Counted from the first letter of the stretch, positions 54,633 through 61,536 are shown. The stretch is 64,000 nt of DNA from Nansenia antarctica (GCA_963989245.1 OZ022341.1:57727128-57791127), one strand, 5' to 3'. Program-made: numbers and translations. Notes: generated by a model not told the origin, from the letters alone.

Positions 54633-55789
54633 GATGACGACGAGTTAACACTAATCAGTCTGTCAGCCCCTCCGGTGGTATGCTAATGAGTGAAAGGCTG
54701 TGTTTTTTAATGAAGCACATTCAAACAGACAAGACTGCCTCTGGCACAGGAAGGATATCGTTATTGTCACTGTCTCTGCACTTCTCTAATCTTAGTACTA
54801 CCTCGTTATTTCTTTATTCTTCTATTTCATTCACTTTGGCCAAATTGTATTCTGTGTGTGCCGCTGAGTTTGTGTTTGTGTGTATTTGAGGGTTCGTGAA
54901 ATTTCCAATTTGAACTTCGATCTCTGGAGAGGTGTTAAGAACTGCGACGAGACTGCCATTGTCCCTTTCGAGGGGAGATGATTAAAAGACACTCACAGGC
55001 TGTGTTTTGTTTACTAATGACAGGCCAGGGTCCACATAAATGAAGTGTCCAGGCAGGCAGGGTAGATGGGGACCTGAGGTCCCTCGCCTTCTCAGAGTTG
55101 CAGCCGTGTGAACAAAAGAAAACGTAGTGGAGGACATTAAAAAAAGAACCCGCTGCCATGAAGTCCTCATCAAAAAATGTTTGATTCAATAGAAGCTCAT
55201 TACCTGTAGCTTTTATCCGTGCATCCTAAGAGATGCTCTTTGTGGTGGCCCCGCGCCGCTGCCCCCGCGAGAATGCAGTTCCTTCAGCTCATGACTATTC
55301 AGACGGTGACACTCACTGTTGCCATGGAAATGCATTGGCAGCTCTCTCTCTCTCTCTCTCTCTCTGTCACCTTTTCATATCAGTACAATTTATCAGAAGA
55401 ATTGTTTTAAAATGTATTTTGTTTGAAAAATCTATCAAGTAAAAAACATCTCATTCGGTACACCATCGAACTGTGATGATAGATATCACTAAATAAACAG
55501 TGCGTTAGTTAGTCAATGTTTTGTATAATTTCCTACCCAAATGAGACACTGATATGCAAAGCCCCATGCTGTGTTCAGAGGCAATTTACTAACGTTTGTT
55601 TGTGGATTTATGGTTGCATTTCAGGGACAGCCTGTCGGTCAATGTGATTTCAATATTCGGCTCTTATGCATGGAAAAAGAGATCATTTCCCCTCGGATGG
55701 AGAAGATGAAGACAGGACAGATCGACAAAACCAAGGAACCCTTCAGTGTCAGAAACAAGCCTTTCTTCGACATCCATGCGTCAAGAAAG
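18769..55789 (+). CDS. rngtt: mRNA capping enzyme (RNA triphosphatase + guanylyltransferase), partial
   Basis: Bifunctional nuclear enzyme that removes the terminal phosphate of nascent pre-mRNA and transfers GMP to make the cap. Eleven exons join in frame: 18769-18832, 19918-20027, 20113-20216, 20366-20454, 25732-25807, 27492-27750, 28122-28231, 28677-28778, 43919-44054, 47189-47260, 55625-55789 (429 codons). The N-terminal cysteine-phosphatase-like domain has HCTHGFNRTG with Cys126, the family's catalytic position. An acidic linker (DDDDGDVDDDG) follows in exon 6. The nucleotidyltransferase domain has KADGTR with Lys300 as GMP-accepting residue, then EFPFRKDLRVHLSNTLLDGE (motif III) and RYLIYDIIKFN (IIIa). 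The family is about 600 residues, so motifs IV-VI and the C-terminal OB fold lie right of the window. All GT-AG borders keep phase, so the gene looks functional here. Introns carry many mobile elements. Confidence 0.95.
19918..20027 (+). CDS. rngtt: rngtt exon 2
   Basis: Acceptor tcttcag|ccaag. It encodes KFLPMKTMLGPKYDDKVSE, then ENRFHPSMLSNYLKSLK. Donor ctcaag|gtatgt. Confidence 0.97.
20113..20216 (+). CDS. rngtt: rngtt exon 3
   Basis: Acceptor ttctag|gtgaa. It encodes VKMGLLVDLTNTTRFYDRN, then EGIKYVKLQCKG. Part of the phosphatase fold. Confidence 0.97.
20366..20454 (+). CDS. rngtt: rngtt exon 4
   Basis: Acceptor gtttag|ccatgg. It encodes HGECPSTETTEMFIRLCEH, then FMEKTPTELIG. Donor gatag|gtaagg. 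A hAT element begins only 45 bp downstream in the intron. Confidence 0.97.
20499..22743. mobile_element. hAT element with BED-finger remnant, host to a nested insertion
   Basis: Ends taggggtgtaacggatca and its reverse complement tgatccgttacacccccta-like right end (tgatccgttacacccct). The flanks gtgctgtg (20491-20498) and gtgctatg (22744-22751) are 8-bp target duplications differing at one base. A start codon at about 20874 reads MASAANVGD, is cut by the nested element, and resumes after 22070 as REELEMPPSSFKSHVWEHFGF, the beginning of a BED zinc-finger domain. The frame then decays. The rest of a transposase is missing, so this is an internally deleted copy in rngtt intron 4. It also holds an (AT)n(AC)n(AT)n stretch at 22510-22562. 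Confidence 0.9.
20901..22062. mobile_element. Nested non-autonomous hAT element
   Basis: Starts caggggcggcgctagg and ends cctaaatccgcccctg, imperfect terminal inverted repeats. It is flanked by a perfect 8-bp duplication, ttggcgac (20893-20900 and 22063-22070). Near 21145 a short frame MDIPKLFSTKQAPRTVAAA resembles the first residues of a zinc-finger MYM-type hAT transposase, so the element is a deletion derivative of such a family. It interrupted the BED-type ORF of the older element around it. Confidence 0.9.
23090..23560 (+). pseudogene. LINE reverse-transcriptase C-terminal fragment, split by a repeat
   Basis: 23094-23275 reads FPSFFMADQALNVVDKARYL, then GHIIRNDLCDDDNVQHQCCK and LYAQ. 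The family continuation reappears at about 23385-23530 as LFRAYCTPLYTAHLWCRI. Between them (about 23268-23384) lies a repeat-like stretch with 'gatttgtatagcacatttcata...caaagtgctttacat', common in fish. The pattern YLGH.I..DL.DD......CCKLYAQ belongs to a fish non-LTR element whose clade I cannot fix. Stops and shifts show it is dead. Confidence 0.72.
23750..24030 (+). mobile_element. tRNA-derived SINE
   Basis: About 280 bp flanked by an 11-bp direct repeat attatgttgtt (23739-23749 and 24031-24041). The head has a pol III A box-like tagctcagtggcc and, about 40 bp on, a B box-like ggttgtgagttctatcc, as in a tRNA-derived promoter. The body includes 'tgcttggcactcagcattaaggg', which I recall as common in teleost SINEs. 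No poly(A) tail. Confidence 0.85.
25732..25807 (+). CDS. rngtt: rngtt exon 5: triphosphatase active site
   Basis: Acceptor cccacag|gtgtc. It encodes VHCTHGFNRTGFLICAYLVE and KMDW, with the nucleophilic Cys126 and Arg of the HC-x5-R loop. The donor gag|gtaag lies inside an 8-bp target duplication of the next feature; its sixth intronic base is the first base of the inserted element. Confidence 0.97.
25813..26255. mobile_element. Short hAT-like element inserted at the rngtt exon 5 splice donor
   Basis: 443 bp with inverted ends containing aggcctgtaacaatt (left 25816-25830) and its complement aattgttacaggcct (right 26240-26254). It is flanked by a perfect 8-bp duplication gaggtaag at 25805-25812 and 26256-26263. 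There is no coding capacity; the interior is AT-rich with attaattg/caattaaat words and a perfect hairpin (25891-25942). The element family resembles fish hAT-derived short elements with aggcctgt termini. Confidence 0.88.
25891..25942. repeat. Perfect 22-bp inverted repeat (hairpin)
   Basis: cactgttatgtgacccagat plus at, an 8-base loop (tgtaatcc), then the exact reverse complement to 25942. With one gap the stem extends further on both sides (ttgtt/aacaa). It lies inside the short hAT-like element. Confidence 0.95.
27119..27452. mobile_element. hAT-like short element with agggttcc ends
   Basis: Begins cagggttcccgtgctggtct with 'taaaaagccttaaagtcta' and ends 'aaaaaggccttaaatttgac...gtaggaaccc'. 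Both ends match a fish hAT type whose ends carry agggttcc and lysine-codon-like aaaaagtcttaaa words. No clear 8-bp target duplication was seen, so the borders are approximate. It ends about 40 bp before rngtt exon 6. Confidence 0.6.
27492..27750 (+). CDS. rngtt: rngtt exon 6: end of phosphatase domain and acidic linker
   Basis: Acceptor cggtcag|tgtcg. It encodes VEAAVAAFAQARAPGIYKGD, then YLKELFRRYGDVEDVPPAP, the acidic linker (WCFDDDDGDVDDDGN), a Ser/Gly-rich stretch and basic KRKKERLKL. Donor aaactg|gtgaga. The minus-strand open frames here are shadows. Confidence 0.95.
28122..28231 (+). CDS. rngtt: rngtt exon 7
   Basis: Acceptor tctccca|g|ggtgc. It encodes GAVFLEGVTVKGVTQVTTQ, then PKLGEIQRKCQEFAEWE, the start of the guanylyltransferase domain. 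Donor gggaaag|gtgcag is immediately followed by a (CT)n tract (28240-28260). Confidence 0.95.
28588..28643. repeat. (TG)n microsatellite close to the rngtt exon 8 acceptor
   Basis: About 26 TG units, followed by a palindromic tacacgtacacgtgtgta stretch and cgcacgcacattttag. The acceptor of exon 8 is 33 bp from the repeat and has only four T's before AG, so the repeat takes the place of a normal pyrimidine tract. Confidence 0.95.
28677..28778 (+). CDS. rngtt: rngtt exon 8: KADGTR guanylyltransferase motif I
   Basis: Acceptor ttttag|gtctgg. It encodes SGFPGAQPVSMDRRNLRFLE, then QKAYKVSWKADGT. The lysine of KADGTR (Lys300) is the residue that forms the covalent GMP adduct in this family. The Arg codon is completed by exon 9. 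Confidence 0.97.
30198..31321 (+). mobile_element. Tc1/mariner-like element carrying a BED-finger ORF
   Basis: Ends cagtgggggaaataagtgtt and its complement (31302-31321), within inverted repeats of about 130 bp (30198-30329 and 31188-31321), flanked by TA. The right part (about 30985-31087) still encodes the Tc1-type transposase tail in broken frames: GVEEWAKIT, then RKRLEAVITNKGFSTKY with local shifts. The left part instead holds a hAT/ZBED-type zinc-finger ORF (30288-30767). The element is therefore an internally rearranged chimera. Confidence 0.85.
30309..30767 (+). pseudogene. hAT/ZBED5-like N-terminal BED zinc-finger fragment
   Basis: An intact frame starting within the left terminal repeat reads KYDEAYINLGFTWIG, PQCLICKEVLANDSMRPAKL, RRHLETKHNKL (a C-x2-C...H-x4-H BED finger), then ASHRVALRIAKAGKPHTIGE and LVLPAAKEMC, and stops TGA at 30765-30767. 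This is the start of the ZBED5/SCAND3-like (hAT Buster/Charlie-type) proteins of roughly 600 residues; only about 150 residues remain. It has no introns and is enclosed in a Tc1-like element, so it is probably a captured fragment, though it contains no stop before residue 159. Confidence 0.78.
31908..32163 (+). mobile_element. tRNA-derived SINE with duplicated B-box region
   Basis: The head ggcggctgtggctcaggagg looks like a tRNA A-box region, with B box ggttcgatcccc at about 31981. The tail tataagtgcagtccat and the body 'gggcaagatactgaaccccaaattgct' match a very common fish SINE as I recall it. Between the boxes the word ggttggcg/ggttcgcg is repeated several times (31955-31988), lengthening the head by about 20 bp. 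Confidence 0.85.
32996..33058 (+). other. Candidate cryptic or alternative terminal exon of rngtt
   Basis: A strong acceptor (tcattctatttctattcag|g) precedes a short frame. Spliced from exon 8 (phase 2) its first base would complete Arg, and it would read LLKDGMNVTTRFGDLAEQME and then TAA. The product would end just after the KADGTR motif. No canonical AATAAA was found in the next 350 bp and no homology is known to me. Kept as a candidate only. Confidence 0.25.
33424..33934. repeat. 18-bp minisatellite with higher-order pattern
   Basis: About 28 copies of tagagtatgctttgggta with T/C and A/C variants. A 22-bp variant (extra acag, 'gtacagacagagtatg') recurs near 33607, 33719 and 33811, so a block of about 92-112 bp has itself been duplicated. 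Because 18 is a multiple of three, all frames stay open on both strands; the long frames (such as YRVCFG repeats) are not genes. Confidence 0.95.
34675..34759. repeat. (CA)n microsatellite
   Basis: CA repeat abutting the left arm of the long inverted repeat. Confidence 0.95.
34760..34992. repeat. Long inverted repeat with 21-bp spacer
   Basis: The left arm 34760-34878 runs from taggctac through acagtaatttgtgcaattct, a CA tract, then gttactctggag and ctaagtaagcagaactta. The right arm 34900-34992 is its near-perfect reverse complement with a shorter CA (as GT) tract. The arms differ by a few bases and by CA length. The spacer is ttctcaagagagagagttaag. No coding capacity; a stable hairpin is predicted if transcribed. 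Confidence 0.93.
35519..35641. repeat. CCTCCCTCCT/CCACCCTCC pyrimidine tract minisatellite
   Basis: Irregular 6-9-bp units of C and T with occasional A (cactcctccc) over about 120 bp. It could form an H-DNA-type structure. Open frames on both strands (Pro-Ser or Arg-Glu-Gly rich) are artefacts. Confidence 0.9.
36764..36810. repeat. G-run cluster (possible G-quadruplex)
   Basis: Several runs of four or more G's, including one of 16, separated by tt or a. On the plus strand, and so in rngtt pre-mRNA, this meets the usual G3+N1-7 pattern. Confidence 0.85.
37074..37207. repeat. Fold-back repeat with structured core
   Basis: agtgcaaaataacagcatcc (37076-37095) is repeated inverted as ggatgctgttattttgcact (37185-37204). 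Between them, agcttttcggtcat and atgaccgaaagct also pair, around a core cctgaagaaggtctatgacc followed by gaaa. Similar 'ctgaagaagg...ccgaaa' cores occur in several animal repeat families. This looks like a small fold-back element. Confidence 0.7.
38279..38420. repeat. Interspersed repeat end (tttatttaaccaggtcagtcccattgag type)
   Basis: After a T-run at 38259-38277, the phrase 'agcctttatttaaccaggtc...agtcccattgagac' is a recurrent fish repeat end as I recall it. No family name is assigned. Confidence 0.45.
38625..38811 (+). mobile_element. tRNA-derived SINE
   Basis: Head 'gatagtgagttggactggtg', then a B box-like aggtcatgagttcaaatg, body 'cttgagtaaggcacttaaccc' and the tail 'gtcgctttggataaaagcg...taaatg', a hallmark 3' end of several fish SINEs. 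The word 'tagtgctcac' is duplicated at the left border. Confidence 0.8.
40754..41208 (+). mobile_element. Internally deleted Tc1-like transposon
   Basis: Left end cactttatcaggaacacctg and right end agtgttcctaataaagtg are inverted terminal repeats. Inside, broken frames of a Tc1-like transposase remain: GGIMVWGMFSCHTGL, DHVHPFMATMYP, then SPDTGSKSRG where a PQSPDLNP-type motif would be expected, and a tail 'ESKGRPYPVLV'. The 5' half of the transposase is missing, and stops and shifts are frequent. Confidence 0.82.
41824..41865. repeat. (AC)n microsatellite
   Basis: About 20 AC units at the border of a Tc1 fragment; the Cys-Val run at the end of the antisense frame is due to it. Confidence 0.95.
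41867..42082 (-). pseudogene. Tc1-like transposase fragment
   Basis: On the minus strand the frame reads NESSLECHSLFEYCADHVYP, FMATMYPSSNGYFQCDNAPC and HKAKVISNWFHEHEKEFSVL. It includes the catalytic Asp of the CDNAPCH motif (second D of the DDE triad). It belongs to the same family as 40754-41208, in opposite orientation and only 0.7 kb away. Cut on the left by the AC repeat. Confidence 0.82.
42460..43648. mobile_element. Non-autonomous hAT-like element, 5-bp target duplication (copy 1)
   Basis: Starts cagtgtttcctccaggattt and ends gaggaaacactg, with subterminal 'ttagtggcgg' and 'ggcccgccac' words. The flanks are atgtg at 42455-42459 and 43649-43653. It shares ends and several internal segments ('ttctccggtcataataactc', 'gattttatatagaaggtgat') with copy 2 at 47933-49115. 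No transposase frame. It lies 270 bp before rngtt exon 9. It may sit inside an older element whose ends are gcgttctcac (42331) and gtgagaacac (43876-43885); that is uncertain. Confidence 0.82.
43919..44054 (+). CDS. rngtt: rngtt exon 9: guanylyltransferase motif III
   Basis: Acceptor tcccacag|gtacatg. It encodes YMMLINGKNEVHMVDRDNSI, then FHVANLEFPFRKDLRVHLS and NTLLDG. Donor gatggg|gtaagt. Confidence 0.97.
45225..45446 (-). mobile_element. tRNA-derived SINE with 14-bp target duplication
   Basis: Read on the minus strand: tggtccagtggtctagcacc (A box region), gggttcgaatccagcc (B box), and an A/T-rich 3' end (aaaaataaaaataaaaatat). It is flanked by ggagacaaaatgta at 45211-45224 and 45447-45460. 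This explains the tRNA-like look of the region. Confidence 0.85.
45798..46030 (-). mobile_element. L2 3'-UTR fragment
   Basis: Closely matches the 3' UTR of the L2 copy at 58780-59015: 'aaaacactgtgctgtactct', 'atgctatgctata', 'gaaccttatgt', 'ttgcacattcatttaaagtgtcgcag'-type words in the same order. It carries no coding sequence. Confidence 0.8.
47050..47134. repeat. rngtt: (CT)n microsatellite upstream of rngtt exon 10
   Basis: About 42 CT units ending about 54 bp before the exon 10 acceptor (47188/47189), which also has its own pyrimidine tract. Confidence 0.95.
47189..47260 (+). CDS. rngtt: rngtt exon 10
   Basis: Acceptor tttcacag|gagatg. It encodes EMIIDKVNGQPVPRYLIYDI and IKFN (motif IIIa region). 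Donor ttcaac|gtgagt. Confidence 0.97.
47933..49115. mobile_element. Non-autonomous hAT-like element, 5-bp target duplication (copy 2)
   Basis: Same ends as copy 1 (cagtgtttcctccaggattt ... gaggaaacactg). Flanks atatt at 47928-47932 and 49116-49120. The first 160 bp and the last 150 bp match copy 1, while the middle differs, so the two are different deletion derivatives of one family. It lies in rngtt intron 10. Confidence 0.85.
49445..49774. repeat. Compound (TG)n/(TGTC)n microsatellite, 330 bp
   Basis: TG tracts broken by TCTC and TGTCTG units. Long Cys-Val and His-Thr frames on both strands are artefacts. Confidence 0.97.
50190..50250 (-). mobile_element. SINE 3'-end fragment
   Basis: gggcatttagcagacacctt followed by tgtccaaagcgacttac is the reverse complement of the common fish SINE tail (compare 38750-38785). 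Only the tail is recognised. Confidence 0.6.
50362..50735 (+). pseudogene. Tc1-like transposase N-terminal fragment
   Basis: Broken frames read KEISEDLRSSIVDLHKAAKS, then YKVISQAQHR, then in another frame ESLELANIHESTIRKTLNRH and GVHDRTPQRKLLFSS. This is the paired-type helix-turn-helix DNA-binding region of a Tc1-like transposase. It is interrupted by a poly(A)-type slip near 50487 and ends in a CT repeat. Confidence 0.75.
50731..50840. repeat. (CT)n with (ACCCTC)n block
   Basis: CT units, then four ACCCTC units (about 50750-50774), then about 33 more CT units. Confidence 0.95.
54606..54630. repeat. (GAT)n microsatellite
   Basis: About eight GAT units followed by gaagatgacgacg. Confidence 0.95.
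55625..55789 (+). CDS. rngtt: rngtt exon 11 (last in window)
   Basis: Acceptor atttcag|ggacag. It encodes GQPVGQCDFNIRLLCMEKEI, then ISPRMEKMKTGQIDKTKEPF and NKPFFDIHASRK. Donor agaaag|gtaata. The following exons, with the MDGLIF and LKWKP motifs, are not in the remaining 8.2 kb. Confidence 0.97.
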
Positions 55790-57644
55790 GTAATACACGG
55801 GCGTGCGTGTGTGTGTTTATCTCTCTCTCTCTCTCCCCCTGAAACTTTTTCTGTTGAAAACGGTCTATGTGGCTTCGGGTAGTAGTCATATACATCAATT
55901 CTACCCCCAAAATGTGACTAAAAACATGTTTTCATGTTTTCAGTTTTTGAACAGTGTGTGATTGGTGGTGAATTGTGACATCACAATGTTTTTTTTAAGG
56001 TTGGGCTTTGGCTGGCACATCAAACCACACCTCCAAGAACCAAATCTCTTTTTTTCGCAGGAAGAGGAGGAAAATCAAGGAGAAATAAGCCAGTGCCAGC
56101 CTCTCTCTTTAAAGTATTAGTGAGCTCTTTTAATAGCGTCACTGTCTTTCGGTAAACAACATTTGATCAATTGCAGCTGTCATCGCTTATGACTGCCTTT
56201 ATTCCAACGGGCTGCCGGCCTGCCTCTTATCACTATTTATGGAAAAAGAGAAATGATCATCCTATTTAAGTCGGTGTGAATATTCATGAAAAACTCATGA
56301 TTATCAGCCAAGAGAAACACATGGTCTGAAAATGCACTATAGAAATGTATTATTGTAAACTGAACCCGCATGTGGACCTCACTAATTGTTATCCAAATAA
56401 TTGATAATTTTCCAATAACTTTAATAATCATAGCAGCGGATTGACTAGGACTATATGGTTTCCTACACCCTGTGTTTGTGCAGATGCCCACCCATGTAGC
56501 GGGAAGGGCCATGGCCAAGAGCTCCTTACCAAGGCCCTGCGCCCGCCGGCCTAATAATGGCTCTGCTGAAGGACATTGCGCAATTAACTTGATCTGCGTA
56601 TCGCTAGGTCAGTGGGAAGATTGTAGCCCTGTACATTCGCAAAATATCTCACCCAGTGTTAATCTGCTGGTGGTGGCTGGTTGCTCCAGCCCCCCCAGCA
56701 CCATCACTGATCTCTTTGTGGCCCTTGTTTTTGTTCAGTATGAAATGTTGGGCCATGAATGAGTGGGTTACTCTGGTCAACCCTGTTCCAACCTCGCTGT
56801 CTGAGGCCTTTATGACCGATCGCCCACTCTCTTGTTAGGGGGGGGGGGGGGGGGGTGAAGATATTCCAGAAATTAAGTCATTGGAACTATGCCTCATTGT
56901 CCTGTGCCGAGGCCATCTGCTCTGCATACAGCCGCATCTCTGTTGCAGCAGACATGAAAAAGGGGTGAATTGGAATTCATGGTGGAAAAAGCTCTCTACT
57001 TCATAGCATGTTCTCCCCCCCGAAATTCCCCGAAATATTCATTTCAATTAGAGGCTGAGGTTGTGTGATGGCTTTTGTCTGGGTTGCCAGGCTGCTGTTT
57101 TTTCCGTGGCTGCAGCACTCAGCAGTTTCCGGCTTCAAGTCATTTAATGTGTAATTTTCTTTTCGAATAGGTCTATTCTTTTTTTCTTTTTTGCAGGATT
57201 GTTTTGCATCGGCTGCAATCGCGTTTCCTCTGTCAGAATGCAAAGTGCTTATTTATCAAGTCACTCTGTTTAGATTTTTACAGTTTAGAAGTTTCCCCTC
57301 CTATTCTATAAAGTGGAAGTTGATGGGATCGGCAAATTGACTCCTGCTAAGTAAAAAAACCGAAAAGAAGCAATACACTGAGTGGAAAATGAGCCCTAGA
57401 TGAGCTTGAGATTGAATCAACCTCAGCCCTGGTCTAAGTTAAGGGCCCATTAACAGATGGAGTATGGGAAAGAGAGTTCAGCGAGAGGCAATGAAGAGCC
57501 CTCCCGTCTTTTGCAAATGGTTGCTAATAGATGAGGAGAAGAACATAAGGACATAAGGACATAATGAAGAGAGTCATGACTCACTGGGTTTAATTGAGTT
57601 GTGTACAATAGCCACCGCCATACCATACCATATCTCCTCATTCG

Positions 57645-57694
57645 CACACACACACACACGCACAAACACACACGCACACACACGCACACACACG

Positions 57695-57751
<57 letters not shown>

Positions 57752-57761
57752 ACACACACAC
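57645..57761. repeat. (CA)n compound microsatellite
   Basis: CA units with CACG and CATA interruptions, about 115 bp. Confidence 0.95.
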
Positions 57762-58691
57762 TCACATCTCATACAGTGGTAGTCTGCATTCGCATATGCC
57801 TTACATGTAAAGTAGCTCTTATGCACTGAAGTGTGTGCTGGGATGAAGGGTGCTGAGCTGCACCAAACTGTTGAGTGCTAAAGAGCAGAAGTGGTTGGAG
57901 TGGGTTAGCATCTGGCTTTGCTAACAACCGTACTCCATTTAATAAGAAAGTCTAGTCATCATACGATATTCCTTTTTTTTGGGGGGGGGGGGGGGAAATC
58001 GATTGATCAGTCTGAAATGGGGGGGGGGGGGGGACCCAGGATAACAGAATTCGACAGAATTTCAATGTACCAAATGAGTTGATTTCCAGTGGTAACAGCT
58101 GTTGCACTAAGTTATGGAGCAATTTTTATTGCAAAAAGCAATTAAATCTAACATAGTGATATGCTCATTTTGTTGAGATGCCCTTACAGTCTACCATTTA
58201 GTAAACATAGCTTAATTAAATCTTCCTCATGGGGTTCTTGCTCTTGCGAAATGGACCCAGCTTTAATTAAGTGATTGGTAATCTTTCCCCTCCCCAACAG
58301 TCTTAATATCCAGAACCCATTTATCAAGTACCAATACCAATTAGATCAGTAAATTCCCCCTAATTTGACCATTAAAGGGGGTTTGATCAGTATCACCATG
58401 GCCATGACGTTGTCGGTCTGACCCCCCTGACCCCTTCAATGACACCAACTTAACCCCCCCGCCCCCCCCGCCCCCAGTGGAATGTTGGAGCGGCGCCACA
58501 GAGTGTGGTGTTTTCAACAGTAGAGAAATGGCTCTCAAATGAAAGTATCAAGGAGAATATGGTGTTTGTTATCAATAGACCTTTTTTTTTTATCTTGAAA
58601 TACAATTTTCTTCTTTTAGGTTATTTTTTCTTCTTTATGAGATTACAGCCTTTTCACCCAGCACTGACTGATAAGGGGACTCACTATGAAT

Positions 58692-60246
58692 AAATGAATG
58701 AATGAATGAATGAATGGTCTTTATTGTCATTTATACAGTACAGGTACCGTACAACGAAATTTAGGATCTGGTGCTTGGAAAAAAGACTAAAAACAAGAGA
58801 GCCAAGGGTAAAAACAAAAAAGAGAAAAGAGCTGGTTGACATAAATAAATAAATAAATGTACACTATCTACTATACAATAAACACTGTGCTGTACACTAT
58901 GCTATGCTATACATATCCTAACTTTTTCCTATATCTGAACCTTATGTAAACATGGGTTGTCATATTGCACATAATATTTGTTGCACATTCATTTAAAGTG
59001 TCGCAGTAGCAGATTTAGAATGTTCACAGTTGTATTTCAATTGCACTTATGTTTACAATCTAGTAGCTGCCATCAAATTGTCTAGATTGTCCAGAGCCTA
59101 GAACCTAGGTCTTGGCTGTGTTCAGGGCCTGAATGGCCCTAGGGTAGAAGCTGAGCTTCAGTCTGTTTGTCCGTGCGAACATGGTCCTGAACCGCCTGCC
59201 TGAGCGCAGCCGAACAAAGTGTTCGTTCCCAGGGTGGGATGGGTCCCTGGAGATCTTGGAGGCCTTCCTGAGGCAGCGTGTGTTGTACAGCTCTTCCAGA
59301 GAGGGGAGGGGGGCGCCGATGATCTTCTGGGCCGATCTCACGACTCTCTGTAGCGCTTTCCTCTCTGCGGCTGTGCAGCTGAAGAACCACACGCATATGC
59401 AGTAGGTGAGGATGCTCTCCACTGTGCAGCGGTAGAAGGTCACAAGCAGCTCCTGTCTGAGGTGGTAGTTCCTGAGGACTCTCAGGAAGTAGAGCCGCTG
59501 TTGTGCCTTCTTGATGATGGCTGCTGTGTTGGTCCTCCTGTATGTGCACCCCCAGGAATTGGAGAGTTGAGACTCTCTCCACGCTCCCTCCATCGATGAG
59601 CAGGGGCTGGACCTCAGATTTTTTCCTCCTGAAGTCCACGATGATTTCCTGGGTCTTTAACTGGTTCAGCAGCAGGTTGTTGACCTTGCACAGCTTGCCC
59701 AGCTGCTCCACCTCATCCCTGTACGCCGTCTCGTCCCCCCCCGAGATGCAGCCCACCACGGTGGTGTCGTCTGCAAACTTTATGATGGAGTTGCTGGGGT
59801 GGACGGGGGTGAAGTCGTGGGTGTAGAGGTTGTAGAGGATGGGGCTTAGCACGCAGACCTGGGGGGACCCAGTGCTGAGTCTGAGGGCTGTGGAGGTGTG
59901 GGAGCCCACCCGCACCCTCAGGGGGCGGTCAGACAGGAAGTCCTTGATCCATGTGCAGATGGAGTGTGATAGTCCCAGGTCTAGTAGTTTGGTCACTAGC
60001 CTGTCTGGAAGGATAGTGTTAAAAGCAGAGCTGAAGTCCACAAAGAGCAGTCTCACGTAGCTGTTCCCCCCCTCCAGGTGGGATAGGGTGGAGTGGAGAG
60101 TCGTCGCGATGGCGTCCTCTGTGGACCTGTGGGCTCTGTAGGCGAACTGGTATGGATCCAGGCTGAGCGGGAGGAATGTGACTATGTGGGCCCGGACCAG
60201 TTTCTCGAAGCACTTCATGATGATTGGTGTGAGTGCCAGTCGGTGA
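58692..60246 (-). mobile_element. L2-type non-LTR retrotransposon, 5'-truncated, antisense to rngtt
   Basis: On the minus strand it begins inside the reverse transcriptase (about 60246), runs through the ORF end (about 59106) and 3' UTR, and finishes with an (ATTC)n-type tail seen on the plus strand as (AATG)n at 58692-58716. It has the same family, layout and tail as 16770-17921. The two are close in sequence, which suggests fairly recent activity of the family. Confidence 0.9.
59106..60246 (-). pseudogene. L2 reverse transcriptase, frameshifted
   Basis: Motifs in order on the minus strand: MKCFEKLVRAHIVTFLPLS, DPYQFAYRAHRSTEDAI, LLFVDFSSAFNTI (first catalytic Asp), STGSPQVCVLSPILYNLYTH, FADDTTVVG (second catalytic Asp pair) and KTQEIIVDFRRKKSEVQPL. 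Near 59545-59550 the frame shifts and the C-terminus continues in another frame to FYPRAIQALNTAKT before TAG. The PQGC motif is altered to PQVC. The endonuclease domain is absent. Confidence 0.92.
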
Positions 60247-61051
60247 CTTTAAGACTCTAGCTGATCTATTGACTGCATTATAGCTGAAGAGAATTGGACT
60301 TTAAAGAAAGAATAGTCGGAATAGACTGGAGGGTCTGTGGAGCGTGTGATTTCTATCTGTTGAGGTGTGGACCGAGGCACATGCTTGTTTTCTCAGTGTA
60401 GAAGCCGTGAGTCAGAAACAGCCGTAATTTATCTCTGTTGCCCACTGGAGAGCCACCTTCCAACGACTAATTCCCTGCTATGAAATCACCTCGGTGCCAC
60501 TGAGGTTAAGGTTGTGTTTGAAGTTACCGACCATGTGAACGACTGAGTTCGGTTTAGACTCCCACCAGCATTTTCAATGCTGTATCCTATCTCTAGGGCT
60601 TTTTCTTTAATGTTACCACATGACTTGAACAGCTGACTACAGATCGTAGCCTATAACAACGGCCCTGTTGTCCTTTTTTCAGTCAGATCACATAGTCAAA
60701 GAAAAACTCATGTCACGGTGTGTGAGTACCTGGGTTTTTGCACAATTACCTGTTGCTTTGCCTTCCGGGCTGTAGTGGCCAAGTGTGTTTCCATGGTTGT
60801 GGTTGTTGTGTGTACCCTTGGACACAAACCGCCTCAGGTTCAAATGGGGATGACAAGGATGGCTACCTCTTCACTCTACCCCAATCCATCTCCCTCCCTT
60901 GCCGACCCTCATTAACAGGGATGATTGTGTTGAGACCTTTGTGGCCTGTGATTGCTGTTCAGACCATCGTGTCAGTGGCTGGGTTCTGCTGCCGGAAGGA
61001 ATTCAGAGTGGCAGGCTAAAGGAGAGTGAATCCCCCCTAACAGTGTGTCTC

Positions 61052-61146
61052 ATTAGTGGAGCCTTGTCATTCCTGTGTGCTAACAGATACACACACACAC
61101 ACACACACACATATTAGTGGAGCCTTGTCAGTCCTGTGGCTAACAG

Positions 61147-61244
<98 letters not shown>

Positions 61245-61275
61245 TAGTGGAGCCTTGTCAGTCCTGTGGCTACAG
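61052..61275. repeat. CA microsatellites with duplicated unique segment
   Basis: The segment attagtggagccttgtca plus ttcctgtg-type continuation appears three times (about 61052, 61113 and 61244), the copies separated by CA/CATA arrays (61088-61111 and 61147-61242). So a CA tract and its flank were duplicated together. Confidence 0.9.
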
Positions 61276-61536
61276 TCTCCTCGCCGGCTCGCTGACCTCT
61301 CTCCCCCCTCCGTCTGCTCAAGGTGAGCGTAGAGAAGGGAGCCCCCAGAGACCGAGCGAGAGCAAAGGTGTGTGTTTGTGTTTTTTGCCACGTGCATGCG
61401 CTCGTGTGGAAAGGAGATATACAAATTCAGCCAAACTTAAATTAATTCTGTAATGAGGGAATTTCGGAAATGCTTAAGGATCTGGAATTCTGGGTTGGGC
61501 AATGCAGTAGCAATCTAGATTAGGGCCTTGGCACTG

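Larger units (their letters stand above)
49121..55624. other. rngtt: Remainder of rngtt intron 10
   Basis: Besides the microsatellites, SINE tail and Tc1 fragment listed, the intervals 49800-50180, 50920-54600 and 54640-55600 show no exon, RNA gene or mobile element that I can support. A GAT repeat lies at 54606-54630 and a short CT tract at 55343-55365. Confidence 0.65.

Noticed and set aside
55571..55882. Reading the rngtt exon 11 frame as a separate 103-residue protein
   Set aside because: Only 55625-55789 is conserved and bounded by splice sites; the rest of the frame is intron.
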